Shown piece after piece: positions 1-6,208 of a stretch of 11,158 nt of DNA. The number at the start of each line of letters is the position of its first letter. Position 1 is the first letter of the stretch. The notes under the pieces were generated by a model. The model did not search any database and was not told where the DNA came from. It saw only the letters and a list, made by a program, of their open reading frames with translations. The stretch covers positions 1 through 11,158 of the forward strand of contig REEF01000524.1 of NCBI GenBank assembly GCA_007695205.1, written 5' to 3'. The DNA comes from Planctomycetaceae bacterium. Its GTDB lineage: Bacteria; Planctomycetota; Planctomycetia; Pirellulales; Pirellulaceae. The position numbers and the translations under genes were made by a program.

Positions 1-27
1 TTCTGGCGGGCATCTGCGAGCCCACTT

Positions 28-50
28 GGTCCCGCTCGGCGCGCGGGACC
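28..50 (-). other. Perfect 8-bp hairpin downstream of pncA
   Basis: Bases 28-35 (GGTCCCGC) and 43-50 (GCGGGACC) are exact reverse complements around a 7-base loop. The hairpin begins 21 bases past the pncA stop codon, where a transcript end is expected. No T-run follows on the minus strand (bases 27 to 1), so it does not meet the rule for an intrinsic terminator. It could be a Rho-associated or 3'-protecting hairpin. The GC-rich stem could also arise by chance. Confidence 0.35.
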
Positions 51-71
51 CACCGCCCCCTTCCGCCGATC

Positions 72-707
72 TCACCAAGAAATATCTGGCCGGGTGCTTA
101 CCTCGCGGCTGGTCACCAGGGTCGCTCCAGCCGATTGCATGGCGTCCAGCGCCCGTTGGTCGTCGCCTGGTTGCAGGTTCACCCCACGACAACCGTCCGT
201 AACGACCTGGACTCGCAGCCCTTCCCGCAGGGCATCCAGGACGCTGGCTCGGACGCAGTAATCGGTAGCCAGTCCCAGCACGCACACCTCGTCCACGCCT
301 CGCTCCCGCAGGTATTCGATCAGCCCCGTCGATCGGCGATGGCCGTCATCGAACAGCGCGCTGTAGCTGTCCCAACGCGGATCGGTGCCTTTGAGGAAGA
401 CGGCCTGAATCGCTCCCTTGTCCAAGCGATCAGAGAATTCGGCACCCCGTGTCCCCTGGACGCAGTGGTCAGGCCACAGGATCTGGTCCCGTCCGTCCAG
501 CGATATCGAATCGCCCGGCTGATGTCCCGGGTGTTGACTGGCGAAGCTACTGTGATCGGGCGGGTGCCAGTCCTTGCTGGCCACGACCAGTGCGAAATGG
601 GGCATCAGACGGTTGGCGATCGGGACGACGTGATCGCCTTCGGGAACCGCCAGCGCGCCGCCGGGCAGGAAATCGTTTTGCAGGTCGACCAGTAGCAGTG
701 TTTTCAT
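72..707 (-). CDS. pncA: Nicotinamidase (PncA, isochorismatase-like hydrolase)
   Basis: Cytoplasmic amidase that hydrolyses nicotinamide to nicotinate plus ammonia, feeding NAD salvage. The 211-residue product matches the usual PncA length. All family landmarks are visible: catalytic Asp8 in LLLVDLQNDF followed by FLPGG; metal ligands Asp46 and His48 in KDWHPPDH; the WPDHC segment with His81; catalytic Lys106 in FLKGTD; and nucleophile Cys151 in GLATDYCV. An in-frame upstream extension to base 806 exists but lies wholly inside the DUF4159 gene and adds 33 residues with no family resemblance, so I start at the ATG at 707. That ATG overlaps the upstream gene's TGA as ATGA and has no Shine-Dalgarno sequence, so translation is probably coupled. 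Pyrazinamidase activity is a common side reaction of this family. Identification is firm from motifs; function is by homology. Confidence 0.95.
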   Translation of the reverse strand: MKTLLLVDLQNDFLPGGALAVPEGDHVVPIANRLMPHFALVVASKDWHPPDHSSFASQHPGHQPGDSISLDGRDQILWPDHCVQGTRGAEFSDRLDKGAIQAVFLKGTDPRWDSYSALFDDGHRRSTGLIEYLRERGVDEVCVLGLATDYCVRASVLDALREGLRVQVVTDGCRGVNLQPGDDQRALDAMQSAGATLVTSREVSTRPDISW

Positions 708-3028
708 TGTTGCAGTGCAAACAGCAGGATATTGGTGCCCAGCGCCGCGGCGTCCTCGGTCAGATAGCCTTTGCAGTCCAACGACGCGTGGTTCTCCATG
801 GCGCAACTGATATCGTAAGGCGAAAACACCACCGCGATGCGTCCGTCGATCTCGACGGCCTCCAGCATGGGTCGGATCCGTGTCAGCCGCGCTTTCAGCG
901 GATCGCCGGCAGCTCGCAGTTGAGGGTCTCGCAGGGTTACCGTGGGCAGATCCTTCCCGCCGTAGTCGCGGCGCAGCAGCGGGTGATCGGGCGGCACCCG
1001 CACGAATTGAGCTTCGGGCACCGCGGCGCGAATCTCACGGCGAAACGCGTCGGAGAATTCCGGACTGGCACAGATCGAGTTTCCGAACAGGAACCCACCG
1101 CGACGCAGGTACATGGCCAGCGCATTGCGTTCGGGCACCGACCAGCGGAAATCCCGGCGACCGTGAAGAAAAATGATCGGGTACTCGAATAATCGCGGGT
1201 CGGACGGCGCGATCTGGTGCGCATCGGTGCTCAGACGCAGATCCACTTCGGCCTCGACCACTCGCAACAGGTTAGGCAGCGCGTTGGCGGCATCTTCGCT
1301 GCCGCCGCCGTGCAGCAGATTGGGAACGACCAGGGTACCACGTGCCGGAGGCTGGTCCGACGCATCGGCGACCAGGATGCGGGGTCGAGTCAATTTGTCT
1401 TTGAGTTGGCGATTGGTCGCATAAGCCAGCACGTTGGCGCCGATGGCCATAAAGGCGTCGATCTCTTGCTGGACGGCAGCCGGGTAATCGGTCGTTCTGG
1501 GACCTCGGTCCAGTTCCCAGCGGCAGGACAGATCCTGGGGACAGTACACGATGCTGGTGCGGCAGCAGGCATCCACTCCGAACAATGGCGGCAGGTGCTG
1601 CGGATCGACCTCGCGTTCGGCGAACCAGATCGGATGTTCGGCCGGCAGCAGCCGTAGCGTGCTGTCGGGAAACAGTTCCTGCATCAGTTCGCGGAACGAC
1701 TGGTCAAAGGCCTGGCTGCCGCAACTGGCTTCGGCAAAGATGAAGCCGCCCTGGTTGATGTAGCCGCGAAGATTCGCCTTCTGATCGGCGGTAAAGTTCA
1801 ACGGTTCGCTTCCGCTGAGGAACAACACGGGCGTCTCGAGCAGATCTTCCAACGAGGCGGCTCGCACATCGATCGTCTGCCAACTGAGCTTTTGCTGCCA
1901 GCGTCGCTGGACGTCCAGCGTCAGGTGATGAACGCCGCTACGGTGATGGTCCCAATCGTTCCCTTCACCATGTTTCAGCTTGGCCATCACCACCGGGCGG
2001 CGGCCCTTGGCCAAAAACAGCAGCGCCAACGACGTGGCCACCAGCTCGTCATCTTCCCCCAGCCCCTGGCCTCGCCAGAACCCGGTCAACTGGTCCTGCT
2101 GCCGCACCAGCATCCGAGCACCCTCGCGGTACCAGTCATGGCGGCCGATGAAGCGTCGGCCAGTCAATCGCCCCACGCGTTCCAGACCGTAGAGATAATA
2201 GAACAAGGCCGATGAGCTGCCTGTCCCCGGATTGTTCTGGACCGAAAACTGCGACGCCAGCCATTGAATGCCCAGTTCGATCGGCATCTGGTCCTGCTGA
2301 GGCCCGCAGCACTCGATCGATTGGCCAACGACTTGTGAATCGCCTTCGTGAACTTGGCCCGAGGCGATCACCATGGCCGCGATACCGGCGCAGGTCATGC
2401 TGCCGGTCGCTCGTTGCAGCCCCGCCCCGTCGTAGCTCCAGGCTCCGCTTTCGTGCTGGCAACGGCGCCAGTACTCGGCCGCTCGCTGCCAGACCCGATC
2501 GTCGATCTCGATCCCCACCTGTTCGGCCTCATACAGCCCCAGCAGAGCGAACTGCGAATTGGAATTGTCACCCGAGACCTTGGGGCCTGTTCGACCGTAG
2601 GTCCACGAGCCCTCTGCCGGCCCCCCAGCGATCTGCGTCGACGTCAGGAACTCGACATTGCGACGGATCAACAGCAGATCTTTTTTGGGCTCCGCCGCAC
2701 AGAACGCCATGATTTGCAACGCCGCAGCGTACGTTGCGGATGGTTCCCCCAGACCCCTCAGATAGGCTAAAGCTCGCTCGACCGCAGGCGAATCAGGGCG
2801 TTCCCCGGATTCCAGCAGCGCCAGAGTGCACAGCGCCGAGACGCCGCCCGGTTGCGTGGGACGTTCGCGCCATCCGCCTCGCGCCGCCCCCTGCTGGCTC
2901 TTCAGATAATTCACCCCCCGCTGAATCGCCTCGCGGACTTGTTCCGGAGTCACCTCTGCCGGGGCTCGGGTGGCCGTCCCCAGCAGCAGGAAGATCAGCA
3001 GACCGATCGCTGCACCTCGCATGCTCAT
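704..3028 (-). CDS. Secreted toroid protein with tandem DUF4159 domains
   Basis: 774-residue exported protein of unknown function. Residues 1-25 form a signal peptide (Arg4, then a Leu/Ile-rich core, cleavage near APA). Residues about 28-345 consist of repeated helix pairs like the prenyltransferase/squalene-cyclase alpha-alpha toroid, with segments such as GVSALCTLALLESG, QFALLGLYEAEQVG and ATSLALLFLAKGRR. I see neither the DxDD nor the DCTAE cyclase motif, so terpene cyclisation is unlikely. Two DUF4159 units follow, at about 385-545 and 590-774. They align with each other: PVLFLSGSE with PIIFLHGRR, GYINQGGFIFAE with MYLRRGGFLFGN, LPAEHPIW with VPPDHPLL, VYCPQDLSC with VFSPYDISC, and GANVLAYA with GTNILLFA. 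Start codon: ATG at 3028, giving a complete signal peptide; an AGG lies 9-11 bases upstream. A second in-frame ATG at 3022 is also possible. Its stop overlaps pncA. The protein likely works in the periplasm-like compartment; the mechanism is unknown. Confidence 0.9.
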   Translation of the reverse strand: MSMRGAAIGLLIFLLLGTATRAPAEVTPEQVREAIQRGVNYLKSQQGAARGGWRERPTQPGGVSALCTLALLESGERPDSPAVERALAYLRGLGEPSATYAAALQIMAFCAAEPKKDLLLIRRNVEFLTSTQIAGGPAEGSWTYGRTGPKVSGDNSNSQFALLGLYEAEQVGIEIDDRVWQRAAEYWRRCQHESGAWSYDGAGLQRATGSMTCAGIAAMVIASGQVHEGDSQVVGQSIECCGPQQDQMPIELGIQWLASQFSVQNNPGTGSSSALFYYLYGLERVGRLTGRRFIGRHDWYREGARMLVRQQDQLTGFWRGQGLGEDDELVATSLALLFLAKGRRPVVMAKLKHGEGNDWDHHRSGVHHLTLDVQRRWQQKLSWQTIDVRAASLEDLLETPVLFLSGSEPLNFTADQKANLRGYINQGGFIFAEASCGSQAFDQSFRELMQELFPDSTLRLLPAEHPIWFAEREVDPQHLPPLFGVDACCRTSIVYCPQDLSCRWELDRGPRTTDYPAAVQQEIDAFMAIGANVLAYATNRQLKDKLTRPRILVADASDQPPARGTLVVPNLLHGGGSEDAANALPNLLRVVEAEVDLRLSTDAHQIAPSDPRLFEYPIIFLHGRRDFRWSVPERNALAMYLRRGGFLFGNSICASPEFSDAFRREIRAAVPEAQFVRVPPDHPLLRRDYGGKDLPTVTLRDPQLRAAGDPLKARLTRIRPMLEAVEIDGRIAVVFSPYDISCAMENHASLDCKGYLTEDAAALGTNILLFALQQ

Positions 3029-3093
3029 TTCGATTGCCTGACGCCGCTGTTGGCTGTCCTATTGGGTTATCCTTGACCTGGCCCCAAACCTTC

Positions 3094-3122
3094 ATCGTAG
3101 CGCTTCCAACGGAGATCGACAA
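3094..3122 (-). promoter_or_regulatory. Candidate promoter of the DUF4159-pncA operon
   Basis: On the minus strand TTGTCG (3122-3117) and TACGAT (3099-3094) each match the sigma-70 -35 and -10 boxes at four of six positions and are spaced by exactly 17 bases. The predicted transcript start lies near 3087, giving a leader of about 60 bases. It is a motif match only and could be chance. Confidence 0.3.
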
Positions 3123-3198
3123 GAATTGGTCCACGCATGCTTGCATCGCGCGGGAGGGTTGCGCAAACTTTGACCGGGACCCCAAATTGACCGTTTTC

Positions 3199-3229
3199 TT
3201 GGAGAATTGCTTTATCTCTTGGCTATATA
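3199..3229 (+). promoter_or_regulatory. Weak candidate promoter upstream of the BON gene
   Basis: TTGGAG (3199-3204) and TATATA (3224-3229) lie 19 bases apart in the most AT-rich part of the gap. Transcription from here would give a leader of nearly 390 bases that includes the hairpin at 3393-3417. The -35 match is poor and the spacing is at the edge of the accepted range. A closer TTGACA at 3515-3520 has no matching -10 box. Confidence 0.2.
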
Positions 3230-3392
3230 AGGACTTGCGACGCGAGTCTGTGTTGCGAAGGTCATGTCCGTTGCTTTCCGGAAGATTCGCAAAATCCAAA
3301 AAAACCTACTTTTCAGCGCGACATGCAACCGAAAACAAGTATCGGACAGCGAATTATTCGCGTGCAATGCGCGAGTTCGACTGAGGTGCGGT

Positions 3393-3417
3393 GCCGGGTA
3401 TCCCGTAAGTATCCGGC
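3393..3417 (+). other. Leader hairpin upstream of the BON gene
   Basis: GCCGGGTA (3393-3400) pairs with TATCCGGC (3410-3417) through eight base pairs including one G-T wobble, with a nine-base loop. It sits about 200 bases before the BON start. No poly-T follows, so it is not a terminator. I do not recognise a known riboswitch class. It may be a protein-binding palindrome or RNA structure. Confidence 0.3.
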
Positions 3418-3605
3418 CAGGAGGGCGTGCCCGGACGTGCATGGTGATTCGTTCGTCTTATCAGGTTTCGGGGGCATCAACCAAAGGGCTCCGAATCGCC
3501 CATTTTCCTTTGCTTTGACATTTCGCGATGTTGCTCCGCAGGAGGGACCGTTGGGAGCATTTCGTGGTCAGGACAACAGGATTTCCGCGTGCAAGAGACT
3601 TAATC

Positions 3606-3612
3606 AGGGAGG
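3606..3612 (+). promoter_or_regulatory. Ribosome binding site of the BON gene
   Basis: AGGGAGG lies six bases before the ATG at 3619. It is a near-ideal Shine-Dalgarno and fixes this start. Confidence 0.8.
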
Positions 3613-3618
3613 CAACTC

Positions 3619-5307
3619 ATGCGACGTTTTGGTGTAGCAATGGCGATGCTCAGCATCGTCTTGGTGGCGGCTTCGTGGGCGATGGCCAACGACAGGGAGA
3701 TCGCCCGAGAGATTTCGAACAAGCTGGAAACGGAGAAGGAAGCAGGGCGGCTGCAGGGATTCGATATCCATCTGCAAATCGCCGATGGAAACGTGACGCT
3801 GCAAGGCTCCGTCGCGTCCCGCAAGCAGCAGAGGCTGGTCCTGGATGCGACTCGCCAAGTTCGGGGAGTCGTCGAAGTGATCAACGAATTGGAGATCCAG
3901 CCGAAAGATATCGATCGGGACTGTGAGATCGCCGACGAGATCGCGGACGTACTGTCGGAACACAAGCGGTCCGGCCGTCTGCGAGGCTTTCGTATCAAGG
4001 TCGAGGTGGTCGATGGTGTGGTAACCATGGACGGCGAGGTGGCCAACGAAGGCCAGATGAACTTGGCCCTGAAATCAGCTCACAGCGTTCCAGGGGTCCG
4101 CAACATCGTTAACAACCTGAGCGATCGCAGCACGGCAGAACGAGCCGAAACGCCGGAGATTCCCGAATTGGCTCGCCAGCCGATCAATCAGGTTGCAGCA
4201 CCGCCCATTCGTATCTCCGACCGAGGAGATTTCGGAAACCGAATGGCTGCCGAAGGTGTGGAGAACGCGTTGTATCACAGCGATGCCAAAGAATTGGCGA
4301 AGCTGGACGATCGAATCGGCCGGGAACTGATGAAGCGTCTACAGTCGGCCAAAGAAGAAGGGCAACTGAAGGGCTTTGGGATCGGTGTGCATGTTTTGAA
4401 CGGCGAGGTGGTGTTGAGCGGCCATGTTGCGTCCGAAGAGCAGCATCAGACGGCCATCGACATCGCCCGCTATATTTCGGGGGTGAAGCGAGTCGTCAAC
4501 GACCTGACCATCGTCGAAAGATCGGAAACGGAACGGTTGGCGAGCGCTCCGGCGTTGATGAACGAAGGAATTGCCCAGACAGACGCTAATGACACGGAAA
4601 TCGACCACGCTGTCCCGACGCAACTGGATGCCCAATCGCAGCAGATCGCCCAGGAACTGATCGCTCGGCTCGAGCAGCAAGATGCCATGGGCCGGCTGCA
4701 AGGTTGCGACTTTGACGTGCGAGTCGAGCAGGCCGTCGTGATGCTCAGCGGCTCGGTCGCATTGCCCCAGCAGCACCAACTGCTGCTCGATCTGGCTCAT
4801 CGAGTTCCCGGAGTCCGGCAGGTTTCTGCGGATCTCCAGGTTCTTTCCGACCCGACGGGCGGCGTCGCGATCTCACCCGCATCGGCCCAAATGCCCGTCG
4901 CCTACTCGCAGGGGCACATGATGAACGAGCCGATGGCGGGGATCGACCAGACGCCTCGTCCGATCGGTGCGGCGAGAATGGCCGCCTACGCAGGCGGAGC
5001 CGTGTTGGCAGGCCCCATGATGGCCGCCAATCATCTCCGCGGCGGCGGTGTTCCGGCCCATCTGCCCGGGGGCGGTCACGCGGCGGTACCGGCTCGCTAC
5101 GACCACCCGAACCTGCCTGGACACGCTTGGCCAAGCTACGCGGCCTACCCGAACTATGCAGCCGTGACCTATCCCAAGCAGTATTCGCCCACCGCTTGGC
5201 CCTACATCGGACCATTTTATCCCTACCCGCAGGTGCCTCTTGGATGGCGTAAGGTGACCTTGCAGTGGAAAGATGGCTGGTGGCAGTTGAACTTCAATAG
5301 CAAGTAG
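3619..5307 (+). CDS. Exported protein with four BON domains and an aromatic C-terminal tail
   Basis: 562-residue exported protein. The signal peptide spans residues 1-23, cleaved after AMA. Four BON domains follow at about 25-93, 101-167, 229-299 and 338-408. Each has the glycine-containing strand pair (DGNVTLQGSV, DGVVTMDGEV, NGEVVLSGHV, QAVVMLSGSV) and the closing GV-rich strand (GVVEVINEL, GVRNIVNNL, GVKRVVNDL, GVRQVSADL). BON domains are known in OsmY-type envelope proteins and are thought to contact lipid or peptidoglycan. Linkers at 168-228 and 300-337 are polar. Residues 412-520 are low-complexity Gly/Ala/Pro/His/Tyr. The last 40 residues are rich in aromatics (Trp527, 543, 550, 554, 555) with the block YPYPQVPLGWRKVTLQW, and look like a small folded or surface-binding module. 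A tandem TAG-TGA stop precedes a strong terminator, so the gene is probably monocistronic. Envelope role is inference. Confidence 0.93.
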   Translation: MRRFGVAMAMLSIVLVAASWAMANDREIAREISNKLETEKEAGRLQGFDIHLQIADGNVTLQGSVASRKQQRLVLDATRQVRGVVEVINELEIQPKDIDRDCEIADEIADVLSEHKRSGRLRGFRIKVEVVDGVVTMDGEVANEGQMNLALKSAHSVPGVRNIVNNLSDRSTAERAETPEIPELARQPINQVAAPPIRISDRGDFGNRMAAEGVENALYHSDAKELAKLDDRIGRELMKRLQSAKEEGQLKGFGIGVHVLNGEVVLSGHVASEEQHQTAIDIARYISGVKRVVNDLTIVERSETERLASAPALMNEGIAQTDANDTEIDHAVPTQLDAQSQQIAQELIARLEQQDAMGRLQGCDFDVRVEQAVVMLSGSVALPQQHQLLLDLAHRVPGVRQVSADLQVLSDPTGGVAISPASAQMPVAYSQGHMMNEPMAGIDQTPRPIGAARMAAYAGGAVLAGPMMAANHLRGGGVPAHLPGGGHAAVPARYDHPNLPGHAWPSYAAYPNYAAVTYPKQYSPTAWPYIGPFYPYPQVPLGWRKVTLQWKDGWWQLNFNSK

Positions 5308-5338
5308 TGATGCCCGAGAAGGACCTCTGACCTGACCC

Positions 5339-5380
5339 AACGCCTCTGGCGAGCTGCCGCTTGCCAGGGGCGTTTTTTTT
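5339..5380 (+). terminator. Intrinsic terminator of the BON gene
   Basis: CGCCTCTGGC (5341-5350) pairs with GCCAGGGGCG (5363-5372) over ten positions with one wobble and a 12-base loop. Eight T residues follow (5373-5380). It starts about 30 bases past the BON stop codon. Confidence 0.93.
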
Positions 5381-5467
5381 CTGGGACGAAGCGAGTCACG
5401 GATCATTCGGGCTAGCATCCCTGGGCCGGACAACCGGGATTTCCGGAAACGTCGGAAAAATCCGCAA

Positions 5468-5484
5468 GTTCTGCCAGGCGGAAC
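5468..5484. promoter_or_regulatory. Palindromic operator-like site before the lipoprotein gene
   Basis: Bases 5468-5484 read GTTCtGCCaGGCgGAAC, a palindrome with one mismatched pair around a central A. It lies about 50 bases before the lipoprotein start, where an operator would sit. A second imperfect inverted repeat (5436-5464, GGAT-TTCCG against CGGAA-ATCC with a two-base bulge) is just upstream. No clear -35/-10 pair is visible beside them. No regulator gene is in the window. Confidence 0.3.
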
Positions 5485-5520
5485 ACGATACTTAAAGTCA
5501 GACGAAAGCTTCTGAACATC

Positions 5521-5525
5521 AAGGG
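5521..5525 (+). promoter_or_regulatory. Ribosome binding site deciding the lipoprotein start
   Basis: AAGGG lies eight bases before the ATG at 5534 but only two bases before the in-frame TTG at 5528. The spacing supports the ATG. Confidence 0.55.
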
Positions 5526-5533
5526 TATTGTCC

Positions 5534-6109
5534 ATGTCCAAAAAGACGCTCCCCCTCGCGTTCGGTTTGCTGGTGGCCTTCATCAGCTTGAGCAACACCG
5601 GTTGTGTTACGATCACCGACGGCAATTCGCTGGGGCTTCTGGCGATTCCGATCCCGGTGAGCCCGTACTTCCAGAAGATGCAGGAAGATCGATTCTGGGA
5701 AAACGAGCGTTACAATAACGTGCCGATCCTGGATCCGATCGTACCTGGAGGTCCGACCACGGCGTTGGATGAACCGAGCGACGACGAGGTCATGCGGGCG
5801 TTCGAGCGGGCCAATCCGGTCCAGGGCGGTCTGCCCTTGTTGCACGAGATCCAGCGGAATAACGTGCGGATCGTCAAGGAAAAGATCGCCGATTACATCG
5901 ACCCACCGCGAGTCTACCCGCTGATCGGTCCTGCCCAGTTGCATCACGCTCATTACAAATGCACGATTTACTACACCGAGGTGACGCGAGTCGGTTGGCC
6001 CGTGCCCTACACCACTCGGAACGAAGACGCCGTCCAGGTGATCTACATCGACCACAACCATTTCCATCGGGTGGGAAAGCCCGATTCGGGGATGACCAGC
6101 ATGTACTGA
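5534..6109 (+). CDS. Small secreted putative lipoprotein with a His cluster, function unknown
   Basis: 191-residue hypothetical protein. Residues 1-23 are a signal peptide (KK, hydrophobic core) ending in SNTGC with Cys24, which could be lipidated. The -3 residue is Asn rather than the usual Leu, so the lipobox is degenerate and ordinary signal-peptidase cleavage is possible. The mature part has no domain I can name. Its C-terminal half contains QLHHAHYKC (His137, 138, 140, Cys143) and YIDHNHFHRV (Asp173, His174, 176, 178), two short histidine-rich strands that could bind a metal. The middle (residues 82-122) looks helical and charged. I recall similar small proteins in Pirellulaceae genomes but could not check. 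It stands alone between two strong terminators, so it has its own promoter. Call of a real gene rests on signal peptide, Shine-Dalgarno and flanking terminators. Confidence 0.85.
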   Translation: MSKKTLPLAFGLLVAFISLSNTGCVTITDGNSLGLLAIPIPVSPYFQKMQEDRFWENERYNNVPILDPIVPGGPTTALDEPSDDEVMRAFERANPVQGGLPLLHEIQRNNVRIVKEKIADYIDPPRVYPLIGPAQLHHAHYKCTIYYTEVTRVGWPVPYTTRNEDAVQVIYIDHNHFHRVGKPDSGMTSMY

Positions 6110-6141
6110 GCCCACACACGCTTGGCCTGGACGAATCCGCT

Positions 6142-6173
6142 AGCCGCGTCAGTCATCTGACGCGGCTTTTTTT
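6142..6173 (+). terminator. Intrinsic terminator of the small lipoprotein gene
   Basis: AGCCGCGTCAG (6142-6152) and CTGACGCGGCT (6157-6167) form a perfect 11-bp stem with a TCAT tetraloop. A run of seven T residues follows (6167-6173). It lies 32 bases past the stop codon. Confidence 0.95.
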
Positions 6174-6193
6174 CTTTGCCCCGGAAAACTTCG

Positions 6194-6202
6194 TGTTATG
6201 AT
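6194..6202 (+). promoter_or_regulatory. Extended -10 promoter that would give a leaderless transcript
   Basis: TG-T-TATGAT is a complete extended -10 element (TGN plus a five-of-six TATAAT match). TTGCCC at 6176-6181 is a weak -35 with a short 15-base spacer. Taking the last base of the -10 box as position -7 puts +1 at 6209, which is exactly the A of the predicted ATG. The preceding terminator ends at 6173, so a promoter must lie in this small gap unless there is readthrough. Confidence 0.45.
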
Positions 6203-6208
6203 GAAGCG

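Larger units (their letters stand above)
3029..3618. other. Divergent intergenic region without a credible gene
   Basis: This 590-base gap separates the minus-strand DUF4159 operon from the plus-strand BON gene. It is visibly more AT-rich around 3180-3360 than the flanking genes. Short open frames inside it (for example 3212-3442 on the minus strand and 3264-3518 or 3323-3637 on the plus strand) lack recognisable domains, have no convincing ribosome binding site, and the last overlaps the start of the BON gene. The gap holds candidate promoters for both sides, a spaced TTGACCG repeat and one hairpin, described separately. The BON transcript may therefore carry a long untranslated leader. Confidence 0.6.

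Noticed and set aside
135..695. 186-codon plus-strand open frame opposite pncA, and overlapping 449-1192
   Set aside because: They are antisense to two genes with strong motif support; no domain or ribosome binding site. GC-rich codons in the true genes leave the opposite strand open.
704..3028. Terpene or squalene cyclase activity for the toroid protein
   Set aside because: Only the helical repeat fold is visible; neither DxDD nor DCTAE is present and the protein is exported.
3200..3220. Sigma-54-like GG/GC element
   Set aside because: The GG and GC are six rather than ten bases apart, so the spacing does not fit.
3515..3520. Perfect TTGACA box about 100 bases before the BON gene
   Set aside because: No acceptable -10 hexamer lies 16-19 bases downstream (the sequence there is GC-rich), so I did not call a promoter.
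3212..3637. Small open frames in the divergent gap
   Set aside because: No recognisable domain, signal peptide or ribosome binding site, and atypical composition for a coding sequence. One overlaps the BON start in another frame.
4745..5625. Minus-strand open frames (4745-5215 and 4873-5625) over the BON tail and lipoprotein start
   Set aside because: Arg/Pro-rich translations of repetitive codons with no family resemblance. They run across a strong terminator and two well supported plus-strand genes.
5519..6115. 198-codon minus-strand frame exactly opposite the small lipoprotein
   Set aside because: The plus-strand reading has a signal peptide, Shine-Dalgarno and terminator. The minus reading has none and no known domain.
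6176..6208. Upstream TTG start for the DUF2079 gene
   Set aside because: It begins three bases after the terminator T-run, has no ribosome binding site, and adds 11 residues without family support.
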